Shown: piece after piece, positions 17,138-24,760 of the stretch
Position numbering within the stretch: position 1 is the stretch's first letter
Layout: every line of letters begins with the position of its first letter
DNA from: Antarcticimicrobium luteum
GTDB taxonomy: Bacteria > Pseudomonadota > Alphaproteobacteria > Rhodobacterales > Rhodobacteraceae
Length of the DNA stretch: 64,000 nucleotides
Assembly: GCF_004358185.1 (NCBI RefSeq)
Contig: NZ_SMUV01000065.1
Coordinates: 86,218 to 150,217 of the forward strand
Direction of reading: 5' to 3'
Notes under the pieces: generated by a model
What the model was told of the DNA's origin: nothing
The model's database searches: none
What the model saw: only the letters and a program-made list of their open reading frames with translations
Position numbers and translations under genes: made by a program

Positions 17138-17938
17138 TCAGTCGCCCTCGAACACCGGTTTTTCCTTGGCCACAAACGCATGATAGGCGCGGTGGAAATC
17201 CTGCCCCTGCATGCAGATCGCCTGCGCCTGCGCCTCGGCCTCGATCGCCTGCTCGATCGACATGCACCATTCCTGCGCCAGCATGGTCTTGGTCATCATG
17301 TTGGCGAAGTTGGGTCCGGCGGCGATGCGCGATGCCAGTTTCTGCGCTGTGGCCTCCAGCTCGCCGGCGGGCACCACGTTGTTGAAGAACCCCCAGGCGT
17401 GGCCTTCCTCGGCGCTCATCGCGCGGCCAAGATACAGCAGTTCAGCCGCCCGCCCCTGACCGATGATGCGTGGCAGGATCGCGCAGGCGCCCATGTCGCA
17501 GCCCGCCAACCCGACCCGGTTGAACAGGAACGCCACCTTCGCCTCGGGCGTTGCCACCCGCAGGTCGGAGGCCATGGCGATGATCGCGCCGGCGCCGGCG
17601 CAGATGCCGTCCACGGCGGCGATGATCGGCTTGCCGCAGTTCACCATTGCCTTGACCAGATCGCCGGTCATCCGGGTGAAGGTCAAAAGCTCCTTCATGT
17701 TCATTTTGGTCAGCGGGCCGATGATGTCGTGCACATCCCCGCCCGAGCTGAAGTTGCCGCCGTTGGAGGTGAAGACCACCGCCCCGACCTCGTCATCGTA
17801 ATGCAGGTCGCGGAACCAGTCGCGCAGTTCGGCATAGCTGTCGAAGGTCAGCGGGTTCTTCCGCTCGGGCCGGTCGAGCGCGATGGTGGCGATGCCGTCC
17901 TCAATCTCGCATTTGAAGTGCTTCACGTCGCTGCGCAT
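17138..17938 (-). CDS. Enoyl-CoA hydratase/isomerase family protein
   Basis: This 266-residue crotonase-fold protein has the oxyanion-hole segments [12 protein letters not shown] and [12 protein letters not shown]. The residue following the second block (AFLFNRVGL) differs from the classical hydratase Glu pair, so hydratase, ring hydrolase or isomerase activity are all possible. In the operon it is expected to act on the cyclohexene-carbonyl-CoA intermediates after ring reduction. It ends close to the acyl-CoA dehydrogenase and starts 2 bases after the MarR gene stop. Confidence 0.88.
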   Translation of the reverse strand: MRSDVKHFKCEIEDGIATIALDRPERKNPLTFDSYAELRDWFRDLHYDDEVGAVVFTSNGGNFSSGGDVHDIIGPLTKMNMKELLTFTRMTGDLVKAMVNCGKPIIAAVDGICAGAGAIIAMASDLRVATPEAKVAFLFNRVGLAGCDMGACAILPRIIGQGRAAELLYLGRAMSAEEGHAWGFFNNVVPAGELEATAQKLASRIAAGPNFANMMTKTMLAQEWCMSIEQAIEAEAQAQAICMQGQDFHRAYHAFVAKEKPVFEGD

Positions 17939-17940
17939 GG

Positions 17941-18417
17941 TCAGTCATTCTCCTCCAGAGTGTCGTTGAGATAGTCGAGGCGGCGGATCATCCCCTCGAC
18001 ATCGTCGGCATCGAGCCGGTCCAGCATGTCGTCGATCCAGGTCTCATGCGCGGCCGCCTGTTCGGCAAAGGTCCGCTTGCCCTTGGCCGTCAGCCGCACC
18101 TGCGAGGCGCGCCGGTCCCCCGGCACCGCCACCCGCAGGGCCAGCCCCTCGTCGGTCAGCCGGTCGACAATGCCGGTGACATTGCCGTTCGACACCCGCA
18201 GCATGTCCGAAATCTGCGACATCTTCAGCCCCTCGGGGCTGCGCGCCAGCGCCGACATCACGTCAAAGCGCGGCAGGGTCGTCTGGAAATCCTCGCGCAG
18301 GCGGCGGCGGATCTGGTCTTCGATCAGGTTGCTGGCCTTCAGCAGCTTGAGCCATAGCCGCAGCCGCATCTTCGACATCGGTTCATCGGCCCCGGTTTCA
18401 ACAGATTGCGGTGTCAT
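17941..18417 (-). CDS. MarR-family transcriptional regulator
   Basis: This 158-residue winged-helix protein has the MarR pattern: [10 protein letters not shown], then a recognition region [23 protein letters not shown], the wing with [13 protein letters not shown], and C-terminal dimer helices. It is embedded in the operon and overlaps the SDR stop by 4 bases. MarR regulators in aromatic-CoA operons commonly sense a CoA thioester and release DNA. The palindrome at 21568-21583 in the operon promoter is its probable operator; that link is inference. The ATG at 18417 has GGGAGGGGAG upstream. Confidence 0.9.
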   Translation of the reverse strand: MTPQSVETGADEPMSKMRLRLWLKLLKASNLIEDQIRRRLREDFQTTLPRFDVMSALARSPEGLKMSQISDMLRVSNGNVTGIVDRLTDEGLALRVAVPGDRRASQVRLTAKGKRTFAEQAAAHETWIDDMLDRLDADDVEGMIRRLDYLNDTLEEND

Positions 18418-19157
18418 GTCTCCCCTCCCGAAATGCTGAGCGCATGGCCATTGACGGATCGCGCCGCCTCGGAACACAGCCAGATCGCGGCGCCGGCCAC
18501 TTCATCGGTCTGGATGAACCGTTTCTGCGGGTTGCCGGATTTCAGCGAGTTTGCCGCCTGTTCCGCGCTCATACCAGTGGTCTTGACGATATTCCCGATG
18601 GACCGCTCAAGCAGCGGCGTCTCGATGAATCCGGGGCAAAGCGCATTGACCGTGATCCCGGTGGCCGCCAGTTCCACCGACAGCGCCCGCGTCAGGCCAA
18701 GAACCCCATGCTTGGCGGCACAATAGGCCGCCACATAGGGATAGCCCTTTTGCGCGGCGGTGGAGGCCACGGCGATCATCCGTCCCCAGCCCGCCGCCTT
18801 CATGTCCGGCAGCGCCGCCTGCCAGCAGTTCGACACGCCCACCAGATTGACCGCCAGCATGGCGTTCAGATGCTCGGGCGTCATCCGCGAAAACGGCACG
18901 CTCTCGGCGGCGCCGGCGTTGGCGACCATGACCGACACCGGCCCCTGCGCGGCGCGGGCAGCCTCGAATGCGGCCCGCACCGAGTCCGCGTCGGTCACGT
19001 CGCAAAGCCGGTAGGGCAGCCCCTGCGCCTTGAGCGTGGCCTCCGAGCGCCCCATGATGGTGACCTTGGCCCCCGCCGCGGCCAGGGCGCGGGCCACCTC
19101 GGCCCCCACCCCGGTGCCGCCGCCGGTGACGACGGCATGTCTGTCCGCCAGGCTCAT
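18414..19157 (-). CDS. Short-chain dehydrogenase (3-hydroxyacyl-CoA dehydrogenase-like)
   Basis: This 247-residue SDR has the loop [11 protein letters not shown], the catalytic Ser region AVASTA and YCAAK, with an SDR-typical C terminus [10 protein letters not shown]. All catalytic residues are present. Context suggests oxidation of a hydroxyacyl-CoA intermediate in 2-aminobenzoyl-CoA breakdown. The ATG at 19157 overlaps the stop of the monooxygenase/reductase by 4 bases, and its stop overlaps the MarR start, so translation is coupled across three genes. Confidence 0.88.
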   Translation of the reverse strand: MSLADRHAVVTGGGTGVGAEVARALAAAGAKVTIMGRSEATLKAQGLPYRLCDVTDADSVRAAFEAARAAQGPVSVMVANAGAAESVPFSRMTPEHLNAMLAVNLVGVSNCWQAALPDMKAAGWGRMIAVASTAAQKGYPYVAAYCAAKHGVLGLTRALSVELAATGITVNALCPGFIETPLLERSIGNIVKTTGMSAEQAANSLKSGNPQKRFIQTDEVAGAAIWLCSEAARSVNGHALSISGGET

Positions 19158-21463
19158 ACCTTCATCGCCGCTTCTGCCTCGCGTTCCCGCTCGGCCAGGC
19201 GCCAATAGAGGTCACGTCCGCCGCGATAGGGATCGGGCCAGACCGCATGGCGATCGCCCAGCTGGCTTCCCGCGTGCAGCGTCCAGTAGGGATCGGCCAG
19301 ATGCGCCCGCGCCAGGCAGACCAGATCGGCCCGCCCCGCCATCAGGATCGAGTTCACATGGTCGGGCTCATAGATATTGCCGACCGCCATGGTCCTGATC
19401 CCGGTCTGGTTGCGGATGCGGTCAGAGAAGGGCACCTGGAACATGCGGCCATAGACCGGCTGTTCCTCGGAGACGGTCTGTCCCGAGGAGACGTCGATGA
19501 TGTCGGCCCCGGCCGCGTCAAAGGCCTTGGCGATCTCAACCGCGTCCTCGGGCAGGTTTCCGTCCTCTCCAACCCAGTCATGGGCCGAGATCCGCACCGA
19601 CATCGGCTTGCTTTCTGGCCAGACCGCGCGCATCGCGTTGAAGACCTCCAGCGGGAAGCGCAGGCGGTTTTCCAGGCTGCCGCCATACTCGTCCGAGCGC
19701 CGGTTGGTGGCCGGCGACAGGAAGCTGCCGATCAGATAGCCATGGGCGGCGTGCAGCTCGATCATGTCGAAGCCGGCGCGCTCTGCCATCTTGGCGGCCT
19801 CCACGAACTGGTCGCGAACCGCGTCCATGTCCGCGCGTGTCATCTCGCGCGGGGTCTGGCTGGCCGGTTTGTAGGGCAGCGGCGAGGGCGCCAGAATCTC
19901 CCAGTTGCCGTCTGCCAGCGGCGCGTCCATGCCACCGCCGTCCCAGGGCACGCAGGTCGACCCCTTGCGCCCCGAATGGCCGATCTGACAGCACATCCTG
20001 GCCTGCGTCTCGGCATGAACGAAATCGGTCAGGCGTTTCCACGCCGCCTCATGCTCGGGCGCATAGAGGCCGGGGCAGCCGGGGGTGATCCGCCCCTCCG
20101 GGCTGACGCAGGTCATCTCGGTATAGACCAGCGCGGCGCCGCCCTTGGCACGTTCCGAATAATGGACAAAGTGCCAGTCGGTCGGACAGCCGTCGACCGC
20201 CTTGTACTGGGCCATGGGCGAGACGACGACGCGGTCGATCAGTTCCATGTCGCGCAGCTTGAAGGGGGCGAACATCGGCGCGCGCACCGGCGCATCCGCG
20301 GGCACGCCGGCCTGCATCTGGAACCATTTCTCCGCCGAGGCCAGCCATTCCGGATCGCGCAGACGCAGGTTTTCGTGGGAAATCCGCTGCGACCGGGTCA
20401 GCAGCGAATAGTTGAACTGCACCGGGTCCAGATCGAGATAGCGTTCGACCTCCTCGAACCATTCCAGCGAGTTGCGGGCGGCAGATTGCAGACGTAGCAC
20501 ATCCAGCCGCCGCTCCTCCTGATAGCGCTCGAACGCCCTCTCCAGCGTCGCCTCGGACTGCAGGTAGTTGGCCAGCGCGATGGCGCTGTCAAAGGCCAGC
20601 CGAGAGCCCGAGCCAATGGAGAAATGCGCGGTGGCCGAGGCATCGCCAAGCAGCACGACGTTCTCGTGATACCATTTCTCGCAGAGCACCCGGGGAAAGT
20701 TGATCCAGACCGCCGAGCCGCGCAGGTGATCGGCGTTCGACATCAGCTCGTGCCCGCCCAGATGATCCTCGAACACCTTGCGGCAGGTCTCGACGATCTC
20801 TTCCTTGCTCATCCCCTCGAAGCCGAAATTCTCCCAGGTCTGCTGCGAGCATTCGACGATGAAAGTCGCGGTCTCGTCGTCGAACTGGTAGGCATGCGCC
20901 CAGATCCAGCCATGCTCGGTCTTCTCGAAGATGAAGGTAAAGGCGTCATCGAACCGCTGATGGGTGCCGAGCCAGATGAACTTGCACTTTCGGGTGTCGA
21001 TGTCGGGCTTGAAGTGCTCTGCATATTCGGTGCGCACGCGGGAGTTCAGCCCGTCGCAGGCGACCACGAGGTCATACTCGTGCCGGATCGCCTCGGCCGA
21101 GTCGAACTCGGTCTCAAAGCGCAGATCGACACCCAGCTCGCGCGCCCGTTCCTGCAGCAGGATCAGCATCTGCTTGCGACCGATGCCCGCGAAGCCGTGC
21201 CCGCCCGAGACGGTGCGCACGCCGTCATGCACCACGGCGATGTCGTCCCAATAGGCGAAATGCTCGCGGATCGCCTCCGCGCTCACCGGGTCGTTCTCGC
21301 GCAGGTTTTCCAGCGCGTCGTCGGACAGCACCACGCCCCAGCCGAAGGTATCGTTGGCGCGGTTGCGCTCGATCACCACGACCTCGTGGTTTGGGTCGCG
21401 CAGTTTCATCGAGATTGCAAAATAGAGCCCCGCCGGCCCGCCGCCCAGACACGCAATACGCAT
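19154..21463 (-). CDS. abmA: 2-aminobenzoyl-CoA monooxygenase/reductase (flavin monooxygenase-OYE fusion)
   Basis: This 769-residue two-domain flavoprotein opens the operon. The N-terminal half is an FAD aromatic hydroxylase with GGGPAG at 7-12, the DG motif VVACDGLNS and the GD motif [12 protein letters not shown]. From about residue 395 there is an old-yellow-enzyme-type domain ([36 protein letters not shown]). This architecture is that of 2-aminobenzoyl-CoA monooxygenase/reductase and salicyloyl-CoA 5-hydroxylase-like proteins. The former hydroxylates and then reduces the ring, giving a non-aromatic oxo product. The anthranilate-producing neighbours decide for the aminobenzoyl version. Confidence 0.9.
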   Translation of the reverse strand: MRIACLGGGPAGLYFAISMKLRDPNHEVVVIERNRANDTFGWGVVLSDDALENLRENDPVSAEAIREHFAYWDDIAVVHDGVRTVSGGHGFAGIGRKQMLILLQERARELGVDLRFETEFDSAEAIRHEYDLVVACDGLNSRVRTEYAEHFKPDIDTRKCKFIWLGTHQRFDDAFTFIFEKTEHGWIWAHAYQFDDETATFIVECSQQTWENFGFEGMSKEEIVETCRKVFEDHLGGHELMSNADHLRGSAVWINFPRVLCEKWYHENVVLLGDASATAHFSIGSGSRLAFDSAIALANYLQSEATLERAFERYQEERRLDVLRLQSAARNSLEWFEEVERYLDLDPVQFNYSLLTRSQRISHENLRLRDPEWLASAEKWFQMQAGVPADAPVRAPMFAPFKLRDMELIDRVVVSPMAQYKAVDGCPTDWHFVHYSERAKGGAALVYTEMTCVSPEGRITPGCPGLYAPEHEAAWKRLTDFVHAETQARMCCQIGHSGRKGSTCVPWDGGGMDAPLADGNWEILAPSPLPYKPASQTPREMTRADMDAVRDQFVEAAKMAERAGFDMIELHAAHGYLIGSFLSPATNRRSDEYGGSLENRLRFPLEVFNAMRAVWPESKPMSVRISAHDWVGEDGNLPEDAVEIAKAFDAAGADIIDVSSGQTVSEEQPVYGRMFQVPFSDRIRNQTGIRTMAVGNIYEPDHVNSILMAGRADLVCLARAHLADPYWTLHAGSQLGDRHAVWPDPYRGGRDLYWRLAEREREAEAAMKV

Positions 21464-21785
21464 GAGGTCACTCCCCCTGTGGCTGTTTTCCCGTGGCCGA
21501 AAACCCGGCCGCTGAGGAAACGCTAGAGCGAGTCGGGTTTTACTTCAAGCTTAAACATTATATACCCTAACCATTCATGGTTAAATATTACCATGACAGC
21601 TATCGACCAGGCGCCTCGACGGCCTGGGGCCGGTCCCGGCCGCCGGCGATGTCCAACCGGCGGCCCGACAGTCGCAGCCAAGGCGCCGCCGCCCCCGAAC
21701 AGCGCATCCCGCGGGGAAAAAATATCGATCCGACCGGCCCGCATCCCGATTGGCAAGGCGCCGCCGGTCGCGATAGGGTTCACCC
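21464..21785. other. Intergenic region upstream of the anthranilate operon
   Basis: This 322-base gap separates the divergent monooxygenase and TfoX-like genes. Around 21535-21600 it is strikingly AT-rich and holds the promoter and palindrome described separately. The rest (about 21600-21785) is GC-rich, with no recognisable gene or strong hairpin. Confidence 0.6.
21557..21585 (-). promoter_or_regulatory. Promoter and probable MarR operator of the tryptophan/anthranilate operon
   Basis: On the minus strand a consensus TATAAT (21557-21562) lies 17 bases after TTTAAC (21580-21585), about 95 bases before the monooxygenase ATG. A palindrome TAACCAT-TC-ATGGTTA at 21568-21583 with perfect 7-bp arms covers the spacer and part of the -35 box, so a bound repressor would exclude RNA polymerase. 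The only regulator in the operon is the MarR protein. Confidence 0.7.
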
Positions 21786-22127
21786 ATGTCCGACCCCGTC
21801 TCGACCATCCGCAACCTCGGCCCCGCCTCCGAGGAGAGTTTTGCCCGCGCCGGTATCGGCTCGGCCGAAGCGTTGCGCGCGCTCGGGGCCGACGCCGCCT
21901 ATGAACGGCTGCTGGCGGCGGGCAGCCGGCCGCATTTCATCGGCTACTATGCGCTGGTTATGGGGTTGCAGGGCCGTCCCTGGAACGATTGCCAGGGCGA
22001 GGAGAAGGCGGCGCTGCGCCGCCGCTTCGACGCCATCTGCTCTGCGGCCAGAGGCAAGGGCGATCCGGGCCGCAGCGCGCTCGAGGCAGCGCTCGACGCC
22101 ATCGGTGTGATCGAGCGGCGGCGGTGA
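21786..22127 (+). CDS. TfoX C-terminal-domain protein
   Basis: This 113-residue protein matches the TfoX/Sxy C-terminal domain, a helix-hairpin-helix-like fold: IRNLGPASEESFARAGIGSAEALRALGA is replaced here with the usual order of short helices, followed by LYALxxALxGxxWND-like sequence (YYALVMGLQGRPWND). The N-terminal TfoX domain is absent, which is common for stand-alone alphaproteobacterial copies. Its role is unknown; full-length TfoX activates competence in Gammaproteobacteria. It is a single gene between two divergent/convergent units. Confidence 0.8.
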   Translation: MSDPVSTIRNLGPASEESFARAGIGSAEALRALGADAAYERLLAAGSRPHFIGYYALVMGLQGRPWNDCQGEEKAALRRRFDAICSAARGKGDPGRSALEAALDAIGVIERRR

Positions 22128-22290
22128 GGGGGGAAAGGGCCGAAAAAGGGAGCGATGGCCGCGCAATGGCCGTTTCGAGCCCTGCCGCGACAGTCGCGCA
22201 CCATGCAACATTCGAAACGATGGGCGGGAAACAGACTTTCGCCGCGCTTCATCCGAACGGCCGGTCTGGCGCGGCATTGCTCCCGCTAAT

Positions 22291-23205
22291 TCACGGTTCG
22301 GACACGGCCAGACCGAGCGACTTTGCAGCGTCTCGTATCGCCATGACCAAACGGTCGCGGCTTTCATCGAAGGACTGATCGGCCGGAAACAACAGGCTGA
22401 TACCCCGGTTCGCATCCTGCATGACAAGAGGCCTGACGACGACTTCTTCGCGGTGGATCGCCTGCCGACGTGCGAACAGGTCGGGAAGAACCGCAACCCC
22501 GGCACCGGTCGCGGCCATCAACACGATGGAGTCGAGGCTGGTGCCCTCGTAATCGTCGGACACCAGTCCACCACTGAGACCGGCGAGACCGTAAACGATA
22601 CGCGCCAGTCGGTGCCCCGTATCCAGCGTCAGCAGACGCTGACCGACCAGGTCGGTCGTGCTGACACACGCAAGGGCGGCGATGGGATGGTCTGTCGCGA
22701 CAGCGACCCACAGGGGCTCTGTGAACAAGGGGCCTTGCCAGGTGTTCGGGTGATCTTCCGGGGTGGAGATGATCGCATCGAAGCGGCCGTTCCGGATCCC
22801 CTCATCCAGCCGCAAGGTATTCTCTTCACGCACGATAACGCGCAGGTCGGGTTGATCGCGGTGCAGTGCCCGCATCACTTGTGGCAGGAGATAGGGACCA
22901 ATCGATGGCAGAACGCCGAGCCGCAGACGCCCCCCGAAGGGCAATGCGGAGGTCATGACGGTGCGCAGATTTTCCACCTCTGCCAGGATGCGACGCGCGC
23001 GGTGGACGAATTCGAGGCCTTTTGCCGTGGCGCGTGCGCCGCCGCGGCCGCGCGTGAACAGACGCACACCAAGGTCGGTTTCCACGGCGGCGATCTGGTT
23101 GGACAGGCTTGGTTGGCTCACGTGCAGGGTTTCCGCAGCAAGTCCGAACCCGCCGAGCTGATGCACCGTGACAATGTATTCCAGTTGGCGAAGCGTGGGC
23201 CTCAT
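22291..23205 (-). CDS. LysR-family transcriptional regulator
   Basis: This 304-residue LTTR has an N-terminal winged helix (RQLEYIVTVHQLGGFGLAAETLHVSQPSLSNQI is the first 35-residue region, with the recognition helix around VSQPSLSNQ) and a periplasmic-binding-like effector domain from about residue 90. It is transcribed away from the SbtA-like gene, with three palindromes in the 93-base gap. Divergent LTTRs usually control the neighbour and themselves. The effector is unknown. The gene is visibly less GC-biased than the surrounding catabolic operons, consistent with acquisition. Confidence 0.92.
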   Translation of the reverse strand: MRPTLRQLEYIVTVHQLGGFGLAAETLHVSQPSLSNQIAAVETDLGVRLFTRGRGGARATAKGLEFVHRARRILAEVENLRTVMTSALPFGGRLRLGVLPSIGPYLLPQVMRALHRDQPDLRVIVREENTLRLDEGIRNGRFDAIISTPEDHPNTWQGPLFTEPLWVAVATDHPIAALACVSTTDLVGQRLLTLDTGHRLARIVYGLAGLSGGLVSDDYEGTSLDSIVLMAATGAGVAVLPDLFARRQAIHREEVVVRPLVMQDANRGISLLFPADQSFDESRDRLVMAIRDAAKSLGLAVSEP

Positions 23206-23298
23206 AAATAGCCTCAGGCTATGTTAATCACGAATACAAAGTATTTAAGCTATCTCAAAAGATACGGCAATAGGCGCAGAACTGAATGGAGTTCGCAA
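23206..23298. promoter_or_regulatory. LysR/SbtA intergenic region with three palindromes
   Basis: Three inverted repeats are packed here. ATAGCCT-C-AGGCTAT at 23208-23222 contains a T-N11-A LTTR box. AATAC-AAA-GTATT is at 23233-23245. TATCT-CAAA-AGATA is at 23251-23264. The first touches the LysR start codon and could mediate autoregulation. The other two lie before the transporter start with its GGAG at 23288-23291. The region is AT-rich compared with its flanks. Confidence 0.65.
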
Positions 23299-24270
23299 AT
23301 GCCTGCCGTCCTTGATACCTTGTCTGGCAACCTCATGGTGCCAACCATCCTGTTCTTCGCCCTTGGACTTGTTGCCGCGGGCGTTCGCAGCGATCTGTCC
23401 ATCCCCGAAGGCGCCGCCAAGTTCATGTCGCTCTACCTTCTTCTGGCCATCGGGTTCAAAGGCGGGCACAGCCTCGCGGAGCATGGTTTGCGTGGGGATC
23501 TGTTTGTGGCCATCGTGGCCGGCCTGCTTCTGTCCTTCCTGATCCCTTTCCTGGCGTTCTTGCTGCTGCGGGTCATGACCCGGCTTGATCCGATGAATGC
23601 GGCAGCAGTGGCAGGGCACTATGGTTCGATCTCGATCGTGACGTTCGTCGCCGCATCCAGCCTGCTCGACCTGTCGGGCATTGCATTCGATGGCTACATG
23701 GTTGCAGTCGCCGCAAGCATGGAGGTGCCCGCGATCCTTTCGGCGCTCTGGATCGCGCATCGGTTTTCCCGCGATAAAACCGCCGGTCGCGTTCCGGCCC
23801 GGGAGTTGTTCGCGAACGGATCTGTGGTGCTACTCTCCGGGGCCTTCGTGATAGGAGCCGTGACGCAGGACAGGGGCATGGAGATGATCGCCCCCTTCGT
23901 CGTCACGCCGTTTACCGGAATCCTGTGTCTCTTCCTGCTCGATATGGGGATTTCCGCTGGCCGGAGCCTGATGAAAAACCGCCATATGCTCAATTCGGGG
24001 CTCTTCTCCTTCGGCTTGCTGATGCCGGTTATCGGCGCATTGCTGGGCTGGGCCGTCGGCTCGGTGATCGGGTTGCAGACTGGAAGCCTGTTCCTGCTGA
24101 TGGTCCTGTCTGCCTCCGCCTCGTATATCGCGGTTCCGGCGGCGATGCGGATCGCCCTTCCCCAGGCGGAATCCGGGATTTATCTGACGCTTTCACTGGG
24201 CGTGACATTCCCCTTCAACATCACGGTGGGTCTGCCATTCTATCTTTGGCTTGCAGGGTTAGGAACGTGA
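23299..24270 (+). CDS. SbtA-type sodium-dependent bicarbonate transporter family permease
   Basis: This 323-residue membrane protein belongs to the SbtA family (PF05982, formerly DUF897). It has about ten helices in two inverted halves, with LAIGFKGG in the first half and ASYIAVPAAMRIALPQA and SLGVTFPFNITVGLP in the second, all family landmarks. Cyanobacterial SbtA imports HCO3- with Na+. In heterotrophs the substrate is less certain. The ATG at 23299 with GGAG seven bases upstream is chosen because an earlier in-frame ATG at 23221 would put the palindromes inside the gene. No SbtB (PII-like) partner is nearby. Confidence 0.88.
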   Translation: MPAVLDTLSGNLMVPTILFFALGLVAAGVRSDLSIPEGAAKFMSLYLLLAIGFKGGHSLAEHGLRGDLFVAIVAGLLLSFLIPFLAFLLLRVMTRLDPMNAAAVAGHYGSISIVTFVAASSLLDLSGIAFDGYMVAVAASMEVPAILSALWIAHRFSRDKTAGRVPARELFANGSVVLLSGAFVIGAVTQDRGMEMIAPFVVTPFTGILCLFLLDMGISAGRSLMKNRHMLNSGLFSFGLLMPVIGALLGWAVGSVIGLQTGSLFLLMVLSASASYIAVPAAMRIALPQAESGIYLTLSLGVTFPFNITVGLPFYLWLAGLGT

Positions 24271-24580
24271 TCCGGGCGGCCTGGTCGACTGGCAACCCAC
24301 TCTTGGAAGGATCTGCTCGAATACCGCGTGTGCGACCCGCTCTTTGCGAGCCTGCGGACGCGGCAGTTGCCCTCGGTGTGACCACTCTGGCGCCAGAGCC
24401 GACCCGCGGTGCGCTATGCACCAGGGTCAACTCTGGACCGTCCTTGCCGTGCCGGGTGTCGCTGCAACCGTGAATGACGATCGCTTCAGAACCGCCAGAA
24501 TGGGTTCGAAGTGGCCTCGCGGCGGCGTGACGGGCTGGGCCCCACAACCGACGCTCCGATCGACAAGGCCGGCCCTGACC

Positions 24581-24600
24581 GGCTCTGTTGCAACAGAGCC
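24581..24600. repeat. Palindrome copy 1, IS6-end-like
   Basis: GGCTCTGTTGCAACAGAGCC is a perfect 20-bp palindrome. Each half resembles the terminal inverted repeat of IS6-family elements (GGCxCTGTTGCAA). Its inner 17 bases (TCTGTTGCAACAGAGCC) recur in direct orientation at 26579-26595, on the other side of the RTX/I-domain gene. No transposase lies between the copies. An IS relic is inference. Confidence 0.6.
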
Positions 24601-24604
24601 GCGT

Positions 24605-24637
24605 CGGGACAAAAGTCCCGGAGCCCGTCCAAACGGG
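24605..24637. repeat. Two tandem short hairpins
   Basis: CGGGAC-AAAA-GTCCCG (24605-24620) and CCCGT-CCAA-ACGGG (24624-24637) are consecutive perfect stem-loops directly after the IS6-end-like palindrome. The second is followed by GTCAAAAAAA. They may be part of a mobile-element end or a structured 3' untranslated region of the minus-strand gene. Confidence 0.5.
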
Positions 24638-24663
24638 GTCAAAAAAATGCACTCATGAAATCG

Positions 24664-24695
24664 AACGGCTACCGAGGTATTTCTCGGTAGCCGTT
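24664..24695. terminator. Strong stem-loop downstream of the RTX/I-domain gene
   Basis: AACGGCTACCGAG pairs perfectly with CTCGGTAGCCGTT (13 bp) around a 6-base loop. It lies 65 bases after the minus-strand stop. On the minus strand a T7 run follows about 15 bases further on; on the plus strand GCATTTGTTT follows. It most likely ends transcription of the RTX/I-domain gene. Confidence 0.6.
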
Positions 24696-24760
24696 GCATT
24701 TGTTTCCCAAGACCCGGCATGAGCCAGCCGGGGCGGGGGATCGGATCGTTTGGCTTCGGC

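Larger units (their letters stand above)
24271..24760. other. Non-coding region with palindrome cluster
   Basis: This 490-base stretch between the transporter and the RTX/I-domain gene has no convincing gene. Its right half (24581-24695) holds four perfect inverted repeats in succession, annotated separately. The left half shows no clear feature. No transposase reading frame was recognised. Confidence 0.6.

Noticed and set aside
24271..24760. A transposase or transposase fragment near the IS6-end-like palindrome
   Set aside because: No DDE-type motif or IS6 sequence was found in any frame of the gap; only the end-like palindromes are visible.
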